Assembly: GCA_009617715.1 (NCBI GenBank)
Contig: VTFK01000009.1
Location: forward strand, 1,488,001-1,552,000
DNA: 64,000 nt
Direction of reading: 5' to 3'
Origin: Plectrocnemia conspersa
Taxonomy: Eukaryota > Arthropoda > Insecta > Trichoptera > Polycentropodidae
This document shows, one piece after another, positions 62,001 through 64,000 of this stretch. The translations under genes and the position numbers were made by a program. The notes beneath the pieces are model-generated. The model was not told the DNA's origin, ran no database searches, and saw only the letters and a program-made list of their open reading frames with translations. The stretch's first letter is position 1; the number at the start of each line of letters is the position of its first letter.

Positions 62001-64000
62001 TTTGATAGTAATAGTGCGTTCCAAAGTATCCAGAGTTAAAAATTTGTTCACTTCACTACCGTCTCTGTTGTCACGGATTATCATATGATTCACTAATTGC
62101 AGCACCATCATTTTATTTATTCGCTTCATCATTTAATTTGCTCTATCTCTCTCTATATATATAAATATTAAATCTTTGATCTATTTGTACAATATATTGT
62201 TTAATATAAAAAAGTTATATGTGAATTATGCACGCTGCATTTGATAAAATACTATCTGGATGACTTTGTATCGGTTGAACGAATATTTATTAACGGAACG
62301 GACTGAGCAGTTTTCACCTTGGAGATAGGAGCTCCGCCGCAGGAATCCGAGGGCATAATTCATTAAACCAGGTACAGTGGCTCGATTGCCTACTGGCTGT
62401 GTGTTTGTTATGCTCGTTGAACCTTTTGTGTTTGTTGAATCTTTTTTACCAGTCGACTAACACTTACAAAGACAGAGACGCGTGCTACAAGCAATGCGAC
62501 TCGATGAACTAAATTTGCGCTTTGCTTTTGTGTGCCTTTGGTTTTGATATAATATAACATAAAGTGATTATTAATTGTGATATTTGTCCACACTATGGAC
62601 TGAATTATATATACCATATATCTATACTAAGAGTTTTTAGATATAATGATTATTATATTATGCGTATGGGAAGGTGTTGTACATAAGGACAGTTGCATCA
62701 GGAGATAGTGTATATAATCTATTATTGTAATTAAATGATCTGATGCAATATATATATATAGATCATCATCTAAAAATACTTATATAAGCTTACATTATCA
62801 TTTATTTAGTGGTATATATGAAATGACTCAGCCATACATTTAACTCTTAATCTTTCTATCATCTGCTATCATATCTTAAAGTTTGTTCAAAATCATACTT
62901 GTATATATTTAGAATGAGTTTTTTTGTAAGTTTACTGATTGTTCAGTTGTATAACATATTAATTAATAAATTTCAATTAATTTAATAAAAAAATAAGCTT
63001 TGAATAATAACTTTTTCAATTAGGGTTGATTTATTGGATTTAATTGGAATTTATTATCTATTGCTTAAATGAGACAATGAACAAATGGAGGTTATTTGGA
63101 ATTATGCTTTATAACTAATTGTTAAATATCTATATAAACATGTTTTATAAGACATATTGTCCTTTTTATTTATAATATTAAAGTCTAGAAACAATCTTTT
63201 AAATTATCTACTACTCTTACATAAATAGAATATTTTCAGTTAGTTAGTTTTCTATTAATTAATCTAATTTATTCACAACTGTCTTCTAGTACAAAGCTTT
63301 CCCCTATAGATAATAAATATGTATACACAATTTAGATCTTAGAATAATTACAGTGCATTTTTACATAAATTCTAAAATGTTTGAAACGATTTGTTACTAA
63401 CTATTAAAATGTATTTAACAATGTTAATAAGACAAACATGAACGCTTTGATGTTATAATATTATGATTTGAGTTTGTAAATGAATCAGGCTGATTATTTC
63501 GGTTACGTATTAATTTTTATGTTGCATGCTGCATCCAGCAGGATGTAAAGGTACGTATCTGATCGACGATGAATAGACAATTTTTAAATAATATTAGTAA
63601 TATACATATAATAACGAATTACAGATTATATAGTACATAGCGTTAAGTTATGTTCTTGTGTTTCAGTTGGAATGAGCAAATAAGAAGTCGAAGCATCCTG
63701 TCACCGTGCAATCTTCGTCAGTCTTCCAGTAGTCCGACATCACCAGTGAAAAGGCAAGCGTATAGTTTAGTCAGTTCTCCGGTCAGCAGTGATTGTGAAT
63801 CGAACATCTACAAGAAAGTGAATGGTGTTAAGAACGGACATTCAAACCACCAAACCAAAGACAGTTCCCCGACCAGATCGATTAAAACCAATTGTAGAGT
63901 AGGAACGAAATACTTGCAGGCCATCGCCAACAAACAAAACGGTACAAAGCCATTCAATTATAACTTTAGCAATAAATCTCTGCATATCAGGTCTAAATCA
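18041..64000 (+). CDS. CCSER: CCSER (coiled-coil serine-rich, FAM190) family protein, whole gene, 3' end beyond window
   Basis: Hand-built model: 18041-18094, 29492-29645, 32224-32329, 33937-34049, 34112-34512, 37421-37478, 37541-37726, 37770-38140, 38360-38758, 38820-39156, 39215-39345, 39416-39526, 39589-39739, 39804-39986, 50089-50352, 58430-58661, 58794-58820, 60924-61085, 61258-61407, 61609-61685, 63667 to beyond 64000. Every junction is GT-AG and the phases join, apart from a 1-nt break at 38601-38606. The protein has more than 1,330 residues, against roughly 830-900 for the vertebrate members as I recall them. Landmarks in family order are STEEL (about residue 71), SLDTLSPCDSIASDDLIMD (about 820), IKTMLLKLKRVLQE (about 1070), a coiled coil (1135-1165), ATQTE (about 1193) and a basic Ser/Pro tail. 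Vertebrate CCSER2 (Gcap14) is reported to be microtubule-associated; applying that here is inference. I saw no SxIP motif. A neuron-navigator protein was considered and is less likely. Confidence 0.75.
18107..18215 (+). repeat. Direct repeat at start of intron 1, copy 1
   Basis: Shares TGTGCTTTGATA(C/T)CTGAAAACCAT and GCGCAGCATTCTGAAAT with 18522-18625. It begins about a dozen bases downstream of the exon 1 donor. Confidence 0.75.
18522..18625 (+). repeat. Direct repeat at start of intron 1, copy 2
   Basis: Second copy, 415 bp downstream of the first, with roughly 85% visible identity and an internal 8-base deletion. The copied part does not include the splice donor or exon. Confidence 0.75.
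19185..19510 (+). repeat. tRNA-derived SINE-like repeat
   Basis: The head TAGTGGTATAGTCAATGA is A-box-like and GGTTTTGAATCCC is B-box-like; the spacing is tRNA-like. The far end holds TTGTAACGCATTGGGCTAAG then an AATAAATAA tail, shared with the element at 5.2 kb. A middle segment (CAGATTAGATTTTTATAG) recurs near 24315. Confidence 0.65.
20445..20840 (+). repeat. Short direct repeat pair
   Basis: TTGAAATTCGATAGAACTTG (from 20470) and ATGAAATTCGATCGAACTTG (from 20769) lie in related contexts about 300 bp apart, each preceded by AGTAAGGAGAAC or CGGAACGAGGAC. They probably belong to one diverged tandem unit. Confidence 0.5.
22060..22140 (+). repeat. GAGCGCAAAG-type repeat (inverted partner at 55.2 kb)
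   Basis: Three short units of the type AAGCGCAAAGCGTAAGATTATG are in tandem. A related array lies at 55185-55265 on the opposite strand. Confidence 0.6.
24230..24360 (+). repeat. SINE fragment
   Basis: CACAGATTAGATTTTTTTATA and CTCACAGATGGATATG match the central part of the 19.2-kb SINE-like copy; the upstream GAGTCTCGGGTTCATTTTGAG may be a decayed B box. Confidence 0.45.
25938..25984. repeat. Hairpin followed by AT microsatellite
   Basis: ACACTAGCTGTCGGTCCCTC pairs with GAGGTACCGCAGCTAGTGT across a short loop. A (TA)n tract follows at about 26033-26061. This arrangement resembles the end of a small repeat element, but the family is not identified. Confidence 0.55.
28400..28541. repeat. Inverted repeat hairpin, about 60-bp arms
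   Basis: Arms 28400-28460 and 28481-28541 carry AAAGCACACGATAC, then ATCATTACTC(T/C)GGTTTATT on opposite strands, with a 20-nt T-rich loop. It may be a foldback MITE; length would also allow a long pri-miRNA-like hairpin, though mismatches are clustered. Confidence 0.8.
28700..28901. mobile_element. piggyBac-type MITE, 202 bp
   Basis: TTAA flanks (28696-28699 and 28902-28905). The left end is CCCTTAAGTTGCCGAAG and the right end on the minus strand is CTCTTTACTTGCCAAGC, an imperfect terminal repeat. No coding content. Confidence 0.65.
29492..29645 (+). CDS. CCSER-like exon 2, basic Ser/Lys-rich N-terminal segment
   Basis: A strong acceptor (polyT-GTATTGCAG) precedes the exon and the donor is GAG|GTGAGA. 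It enters in phase 0 and leaves in phase 1. It encodes residues 19-70, a Lys/Arg/Ser-rich stretch with SMSFGFRKKSGK followed by an Asn/Ala-rich part. Reading on past the donor gives a longer open frame to about 29857, which I treat as intron read-through. Confidence 0.85.
29646..32223 (+). other. Intron 2 (2.6 kb)
   Basis: GT-AG intron. It contains two CTCGGCCGAG palindromes (29870-29917), a 12-bp-arm hairpin (30756-30789), a dispersed-repeat tail (31035-31090) and a 10-bp perfect hairpin CACAACGCGC/GCGCGTTGTG at 31201-31223. The rest is AT-rich. Confidence 0.75.
32224..32329 (+). CDS. CCSER-like exon 3 with STEEL motif
   Basis: Acceptor TTATTCCAG, donor AATAG|GTAAAT; phases 1 in, 2 out. It encodes about residues 70-105 beginning GSTEELYTGNEVTSGRSTP. 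The STEEL-type motif is also found in the N-terminal half of vertebrate CCSER2 as I recall it. The exon is short and not obvious as an open frame by itself; phase joining with both neighbours supports it. Confidence 0.85.
32330..33936 (+). other. Intron 3 (1.6 kb)
   Basis: GT-AG intron, AT-rich. A 110-codon open frame at 33476-33808 has no recognisable motif; it ends next to a TTCAG repeat. Nothing else seen. Confidence 0.7.
33937..34049 (+). CDS. CCSER-like exon 4 (RFGFRQ segment)
   Basis: Acceptor TAATTTTCAG, donor TCTG|GTAATA; phases 2 in, 1 out. It encodes about residues 105-143, starting RFGFRQATIPKTAKVADINL and ending in an Asn-rich stretch. The FGFR-type motif repeats the FGFRKK motif of exon 2. 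Confidence 0.85.
34112..34512 (+). CDS. CCSER-like exon 5, Ser/Asn/Gln-rich
   Basis: Acceptor AAATTACAG, donor AAACAG|GTAAAG; phases 1 in, 0 out; 62-nt intron before it. It encodes about residues 143-276, low in hydrophobics and rich in Ser, Asn, Gln and Tyr, with a Tyr/Asn/Ser-rich part. It looks intrinsically disordered, as expected for the family's N-terminal half. Confidence 0.85.
35465..35535 (+). repeat. Repeat with palindromic GCCGTACATATACGGCGA core
   Basis: AACTATTTGGAGTACCTCAA, then ATGAAATATCAACAGCCG and the palindromic core match 41043-41113 on the opposite strand over about 70 bp. Confidence 0.75.
36002..36359. repeat. Foldback element interrupted by a piggyBac MITE
   Basis: The outer arms are GTGAGATACATTCCCTTTCA at 36003 and its reverse complement at the right end (to 36359). 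The centre holds a CGTGCG/CGCACG hairpin. Removing the inserted MITE plus one TTAA leaves about 137 bp. A related half copy lies at 205-260. Confidence 0.8.
36107..36323. mobile_element. piggyBac-type MITE, 217 bp
   Basis: Perfect terminal repeats CCCTTTGGACGCG at each end, TTAA at 36103-36106 and 36324-36327. The core is AT-rich and non-coding. The half copy of the host repeat at 205-260 shows one TTAA at the matching site, which confirms a TTAA target duplication. Confidence 0.9.
36749..36790. repeat. 42-bp near-perfect palindrome
   Basis: AACGAGATTTTAATTTAAAA, a 2-nt centre, and TTTTAAATTAAAATCCCGTT pair over 20 bp with one mismatch. Confidence 0.85.
37421..37478 (+). CDS. CCSER-like exon 6 (58 nt)
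   Basis: Acceptor TCTATTACAG, donor GAAG|GTATGT; phases 0 in, 1 out. It encodes VANNSRKVYGSSSDGSSKE, about residues 277-296, a Ser-rich linker. Supported by phase continuity on both sides. Confidence 0.8.
37541..37726 (+). CDS. CCSER-like exon 7 with acidic start and RPRTLEMIMQGDHNFQLREL segment
   Basis: Acceptor TTAATTTTAG, donor AATGG|GTAAAA; phases 1 in, 1 out; 62-nt intron before it. It encodes about residues 296-358: SMTEDSGVSGLGDG, an Arg-rich stretch, then RPRTLEMIMQGDHNFQLREL. The last part is well structured and probably conserved. The following intron would be only 43 nt, which is unusual (see findings). Confidence 0.8.
37770..38140 (+). CDS. CCSER-like exon 8, Ser/Asp-rich
   Basis: Acceptor AACCTTTAG, donor AAGCAG|GTCAGT; phases 1 in, 0 out. 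It encodes about residues 358-481, starting GPIPKLSYNEDFAFTPVND, then a run rich in Asp, Ser and Arg. No folded domain is evident. The start depends on the 43-nt intron being real. Confidence 0.8.
38360..38758 (+). CDS. CCSER-like exon 9, with 1-nt frame break
   Basis: Acceptor TGTACTGCAG, donor TCAA|GTAAGT. It enters in phase 0 as DFCKIINSQGNSPLTRDSSK. After an acidic/basic GATAAA repeat the frame hits an A6 run (38601-38606) and would stop at 38641. One base more in that run restores KKITPPSNFVPTTIDIVNKD through to the donor, and gives the phase 1 exit that exon 10 needs. The break is therefore either an assembly or sequencing error in a homopolymer, or a real allele. Confidence 0.8.
38820..39156 (+). 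CDS. CCSER-like exon 10, Ser/Asp/Met-rich
   Basis: Acceptor ATTTATAG, donor GAAAA|GTAAGG; phases 1 in, 2 out; 61-nt intron before it. It encodes about residues 615-727 with SSAMTFSADSSALSGNDIRN, then acidic Ser-rich sequence ending in a charged KDEDE...KDKDSNEK tail. Confidence 0.85.
39215..39345 (+). CDS. CCSER-like exon 11 (SPSKKSPRSPDTP and acidic patch)
   Basis: Acceptor TTTTATAG, donor GAAG|GTATTA; phases 2 in, 1 out; 58-nt intron before it. It encodes about residues 727-771: SPSKKSPRSPDTPTN, then LSLSEGRDFLIDDEIADQPA. The SPxK/SPRSP sequence resembles proline-directed kinase sites; this is a motif-level observation only. Confidence 0.85.
39416..39526 (+). CDS. CCSER-like exon 12
   Basis: Acceptor TTTTGTAG, donor AAGG|GTGAGT; phases 1 in, 1 out; 70-nt intron before it. 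It encodes about residues 771-808, Thr/Asn-rich with SSLQLLNLNTTDN. No domain recognised; a disordered linker. Confidence 0.8.
39589..39739 (+). CDS. CCSER-like exon 13, SLDTL...SDDLIMD signature
   Basis: Acceptor TTCAATAG, donor GATAG|GTATTT; phases 1 in, 2 out; 62-nt intron before it. It encodes about residues 808-858 with RSPSLDTLSPCDSIASDD followed by LIMDMELNN. This matches the Ser/Asp-rich DDLMLD block that precedes the C-terminal helical part in vertebrate CCSER1 and CCSER2, and it is one of the best family markers here. Confidence 0.9.
39804..39986 (+). CDS. CCSER-like exon 14
   Basis: Acceptor TGCTAATAG, donor GTTGG|GTGAGT; phases 2 in, 2 out; 64-nt intron before it. It encodes about residues 858-919, with a probable amphipathic helix around LNSLEDIQLREELLKLSVKK followed by an Asn/Ser-rich stretch. 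A 10.1-kb intron follows. Confidence 0.85.
41043..41113 (-). repeat. Inverted partner of the 35.5-kb repeat
   Basis: On the minus strand it reads AACTATATGGGGTACCTCAA, then GTGAAATATCGATCGCCG and a perfect GCCGTACATGTACGGC palindrome. It matches 35465-35535. Confidence 0.75.
43945..44160 (-). repeat. SINE-like repeat, minus-strand head with shared hairpin module
   Basis: On the minus strand, 44155-44090 reads AGTGGTATAAACCACTGACT and later AATTCGAATC, like the head at 19.2 kb. 43950-44035 holds the shared module (GACTTACTCAGTTGGTACAG, then GTAACGTATTGGGCTTACGC). Head and module lie in opposite orientation here. Confidence 0.55.
44232..45035 (+). repeat. Two tandem copies of a dispersed repeat
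   Basis: Copy A is 44232-44457 plus 44730-44797, split by a hAT MITE; copy B is 44798-45035. Shared parts are ACGCGTGCGACCTTAACCCACGC-like sequence, TTCTACGT, and TTGGCCATAATGCAAATTGT. A third copy lies at 54105-54420 and a tail-only copy at 31035-31090. Confidence 0.7.
44458..44721. mobile_element. hAT-type MITE, 264 bp, with 8-bp target duplication
   Basis: The left end is CAGTGGTCGGCAAACTTATT; the right end on the minus strand is CAGAGGTCGGCAAAGTGCGG. A perfect 8-bp duplication GCTTAGAC flanks it (44450-44457 and 44722-44729). It is GC-rich at the right end with GGCTCCGGAGCC palindromes. Non-coding. Confidence 0.92.
45090..45745. repeat. Composite SINE-like/foldback repeat with facing terminal modules
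   Basis: A tRNA-like head with a near-perfect B box (GGTTCGAGTCC at about 45151) is followed by the hairpin module on the minus strand (45195-45283), a palindromic centre, and the same module on the + strand (45640-45740). The facing modules make an inverted repeat of about 80-bp arms. A piggyBac MITE has entered the left half. Confidence 0.6.
45290..45514. mobile_element. piggyBac-type MITE, 225 bp
   Basis: TTAA at 45286-45289 and 45515-45518; the ends are CCCTTTGAGGAATATCG and, on the minus strand, CCCTTTGATTAATGAG. The terminal repeat is short (8 bp perfect). Non-coding. Confidence 0.7.
48620..48852. mobile_element. hAT-type MITE, 233 bp, with 8-bp target duplication
   Basis: The left end is CAGTGGCGTAGCTAGGGTAT; the right end on the minus strand is CAGTGGAGTAGCTATGGGGC. 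A perfect 8-bp duplication GTTAATAG flanks it (48612-48619 and 48853-48860). The 82-codon open frame across it is not a gene. Confidence 0.92.
48880..49760. repeat. Degenerate AT-rich repeat region with TTAGG-like motifs
   Basis: Phrases such as AAAACTTATAGATTA, TTAAAATTTAACCTAA and TTAGAATTAAGCATAACCTAAC recur at irregular spacing (about 190-310 bp). Within it, 49341-49394 is a perfect 20-bp-arm palindrome (TAACCTAACCTATGTATGTA). Confidence 0.6.
50089..50352 (+). CDS. CCSER-like exon 15
   Basis: Acceptor GATCCCTAG, donor AATGG|GTAATG; phases 2 in, 2 out. It encodes about residues 919-1007 with a Cys/Asp/Ser stretch (TNCDCDSDNSETSESPTPEF) and a hydrophobic end, LVAQVVTLMNSNNI. Other AG sites inside the open frame give the wrong phase, which decided this start. 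An open frame on the opposite strand is treated as a shadow. Confidence 0.75.
53480..53633 (+). promoter_or_regulatory. Candidate internal promoter / 5' UTR
   Basis: CpG-containing, GC-richer sequence directly upstream of the candidate alternative first exon; it includes several CGAT/GATCG motifs. No TATA box is seen. The promoter role is inferred from composition and position. Confidence 0.3.
53634..53722 (+). CDS. Candidate alternative first exon of CCSER-like gene (short isoform)
   Basis: An island richer in G+C lies inside the 8-kb intron. An ATG in the context ACCATGACC opens MTSGSRFETLKFNRTVVQNV and stays open to a good donor, CGCGT|GTGAGT. The exit phase is 2, exactly what exons 58223 and 58430 accept. 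The reading would place this N-terminus directly before the conserved coiled-coil half. Without transcript data this is inference. Confidence 0.4.
54105..54420 (+). repeat. Dispersed repeat, third copy
   Basis: Matches 44.2-45.0 kb in TTACGCGTGCGACCTTAACG, ACTTCTACGTA and GCTCGGCTAGAGCCAAAACATC, and in the end TCAGAAC(A)CCA...TATTGA. Confidence 0.65.
54437..54612. repeat. Foldback element, 29-bp arms
   Basis: TGGTTTGACCCTAACAGCTACGAAAGTG-type left arm (54441-54468) pairs with CGCTTTCGTAGCGGTTAGGG plus CCAAACCACTA on the right (54581-54610) with few mismatches. A TATTGG hexamer occurs at both outer edges and may be a target duplication. Confidence 0.75.
55185..55265 (-). repeat. GAGCGCAAAG-type repeat, inverted partner of 22.06 kb
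   Basis: Minus-strand reading has GAGCGCAAAGTGCAAGATAA and TGAGCGCAAAGCAC, like the array at 22060-22140. Confidence 0.6.
57550..58181 (+). promoter_or_regulatory. Second candidate internal promoter region with GC-rich island
   Basis: A GC-rich, CpG-rich island at 57590-57800 contrasts with its AT-rich surroundings. An initiator-like TCAGTC lies near 58139, about 40 nt before the ATG of the next exon. Overlapping open frames on both strands here (57562-57898) mutually exclude one another and are attributed to GC content. The role is inferred. Confidence 0.3.
58182..58336 (+). CDS. CCSER-like alternative first exon or in-frame cassette exon
   Basis: The frame reads MINNKMDKNSKSTSASARRK and then KTDLFVNETILIRSASPMPK, ending at the donor TATAG|GTACCA in phase 2, which joins exon 58430. 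There are two readings. As a first exon it starts at ATG 58182 or 58197. As a cassette it starts at the weak acceptor 58221-58222; then 58223-58336 is 114 nt and keeps phase 2 on both sides. The weak pyrimidine tract favours the first-exon reading. Confidence 0.5.
58430..58661 (+). CDS. CCSER-like exon with conserved helix IKTMLLKLKRVLQE
   Basis: Acceptor TGATTTTCAG, donor CAAGAG|GTGTGA; phases 2 in, 0 out. It encodes about residues 1007-1084: a Ser/Gly/Thr-rich linker, then HMMNDIVTIKTMLLKLKRVL. Vertebrate CCSER1 and CCSER2 carry a very similar helix in which a QDCTAVKT-type lead is followed by LLKxKRxL. This is the strongest single family identifier in the window. Confidence 0.9.
58794..58820 (+). 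CDS. CCSER-like microexon, 27 nt (PDEEHNLMR)
   Basis: Acceptor ATCTGTAG and donor AGG|GTGAGT, phases 0 and 0. Including it adds nine residues between the conserved helix and TETLNPLD; skipping it leaves the frame intact. It may be alternatively spliced. Consensus donor and phase fit support it; conservation is unknown. Confidence 0.6.
58821..60923 (+). other. Intron after the 27-nt microexon (2.1 kb)
   Basis: GT-AG intron. Most of it is a decayed transposase (59260-60420) on the opposite strand. The remainder is AT-rich; 60650-60740 has a TGGCCAATG-containing piece resembling 52862-52900. Confidence 0.75.
59260..60420 (-). pseudogene. Decayed Tc1/mariner-superfamily transposase
   Basis: Minus-strand reading from about 60210 gives KFHRPTERTMRNVGEKLEET and SAENIAAVSESMAED, the helix-turn-helix region. 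It continues with KKFFISDEAHLHLSEYVNKQ (first catalytic D in SDEAH), ITDYFWHKIKDIAVEDM and CFQQDGA (second catalytic D). Several frameshifts and stops break it, and the C-terminal part after FPGR is lost. The right end, AGGGAGATTCGATTCTAG on the minus strand, looks like its terminal repeat; the left end is not resolved. Confidence 0.85.
60924..61085 (+). CDS. CCSER-like exon with polyproline run and start of coiled coil
   Basis: Acceptor ATGCTTTCAG, donor CTACAG|GTAATT; phases 0 and 0. It encodes about residues 1094-1147: TETLNPLDAQRD, a Pro-rich segment (SPPPPPPAP), then EEVADLRRQLVFLQ, the start of the coiled coil. The TLNP part aligns with the residues after the KRxLQE helix in vertebrate CCSER1. 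Confidence 0.9.
61258..61407 (+). CDS. CCSER-like exon: coiled coil and ATQTE box
   Basis: Acceptor AAATTTTAG, donor AAAGG|GTAAGA; phases 0 and 0. It encodes about residues 1148-1197: SQLEDRERLVKLLQQQMSKY finishes the heptad-like coil, then a Ser-rich linker and CNVATQTER. In vertebrate CCSER proteins a KxKDExIxxLQ coil is likewise followed by a S/YTQT box. Confidence 0.9.
61609..61685 (+). CDS. CCSER-like exon after the TQT box
   Basis: Acceptor CATATTTCAG, donor GTAAG|GTTAGT; phases 0 in, 2 out. It encodes LRPVNQGSNILQSLTT and DSHVPGSIV, about residues 1198-1223. Phase joining with both neighbours supports the call. Confidence 0.8.
61686..63666 (+). other. Intron before the last visible exon (2.0 kb)
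   Basis: GT-AG intron, AT-rich, with short (TA)n tracts near 62150 and 62748. The open frame at 61837-62088 has no motif. A CAGGATGTAAAG|GTACGT site near 63540-63552 looks like a tiny exon but would put a stop codon in frame. Confidence 0.7.
63667..64000 (+). CDS. CCSER-like C-terminal exon, partial (runs off window)
   Basis: Acceptor TGTGTTTCAG; phase 2 in. It stays open to the window edge, giving about 111 residues so far. The sequence is basic and Ser/Pro-rich: SWNEQIRSRSILSPCNLRQS, then SSPTSPVKRQAYSLVSSPVS and a Lys/Asn-rich part. The stop codon and 3' UTR lie outside. This agrees with the basic Ser/Thr tail of the family. Confidence 0.85.

Noticed and set aside
63537..63552. 12-nt microexon CAGGATGTAAAG before GTACGT
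   Set aside because: In the incoming phase 2 it reads through a TAA stop, so it would truncate the protein just before the well-supported last exon.
18041..64000. Identity as neuron navigator/sickie
   Set aside because: The FGFR motifs and Ser-rich composition suggested it, but the IKTMLLKLKRVLQE helix, following coil and TQT box fit CCSER better, and no AAA domain or calponin-homology domain is seen.

Overview
This is AT-rich animal nuclear DNA, most likely from an insect. It holds one long, finely split gene on the + strand, embedded in degenerate DNA transposons, tRNA-derived repeats, foldback elements and a broken non-LTR retrotransposon. Short introns cluster near 60 nt, long introns exceed 10 kb, and TTAGG-like motifs occur; these fit an insect. 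The order cannot be fixed from the sequence, and nothing looks bacterial, plastid or mitochondrial.

Region 1-17.5 kb has no convincing gene. It holds a diverged repeat array (3.9-5.0 kb), a tRNA-derived SINE (5.2-5.5 kb), a non-LTR reverse transcriptase remnant split by a hAT MITE (6.0-6.6 kb), a Tc1-like remnant (7.5 kb), two piggyBac-type elements (9.6 and 13.1-14.0 kb), a Tigger/pogo-like remnant (10.1-10.6 kb) and a large hairpin (16.0-16.2 kb).

Region 17.6-64 kb is one gene, open at the right edge. I rebuilt 21 coding exons by hand from splice signals and codon phase, plus two candidate alternative first exons. The predicted protein has more than 1,330 residues and is serine-rich and basic. 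It shows the landmarks of the CCSER (coiled-coil serine-rich, FAM190) family in order: an STEEL motif, a Ser/Asp block around SLDTL...DDLIMD, a helix of the type MMNDxxxIKTMLLKLKRVLQE, a coiled coil, an ATQTE box and a basic Ser/Pro tail. The exon phases join throughout, with two exceptions to check: a 1-nt frame break in an A6 run (38601-38606) and a 43-nt intron (37727-37769).

Two GC-richer islands in the later introns (about 53.5 and 57.6-58.2 kb) lie at or just upstream of ATG-containing exons. Both exons end in phase 2, exactly the phase needed to enter the exon at 58430. The locus may therefore make a long protein from 18 kb and short coiled-coil isoforms from internal promoters.

The introns hold three more piggyBac-type MITEs, two more hAT MITEs with perfect 8-bp target duplications, a decayed Tc1/mariner-superfamily transposase, SINE pieces and several inverted repeats. 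I found no novel system such as a defence or selfish gene island. The most useful leads are the gene structure, the two anomalies, the putative internal promoters and the nested insertions.
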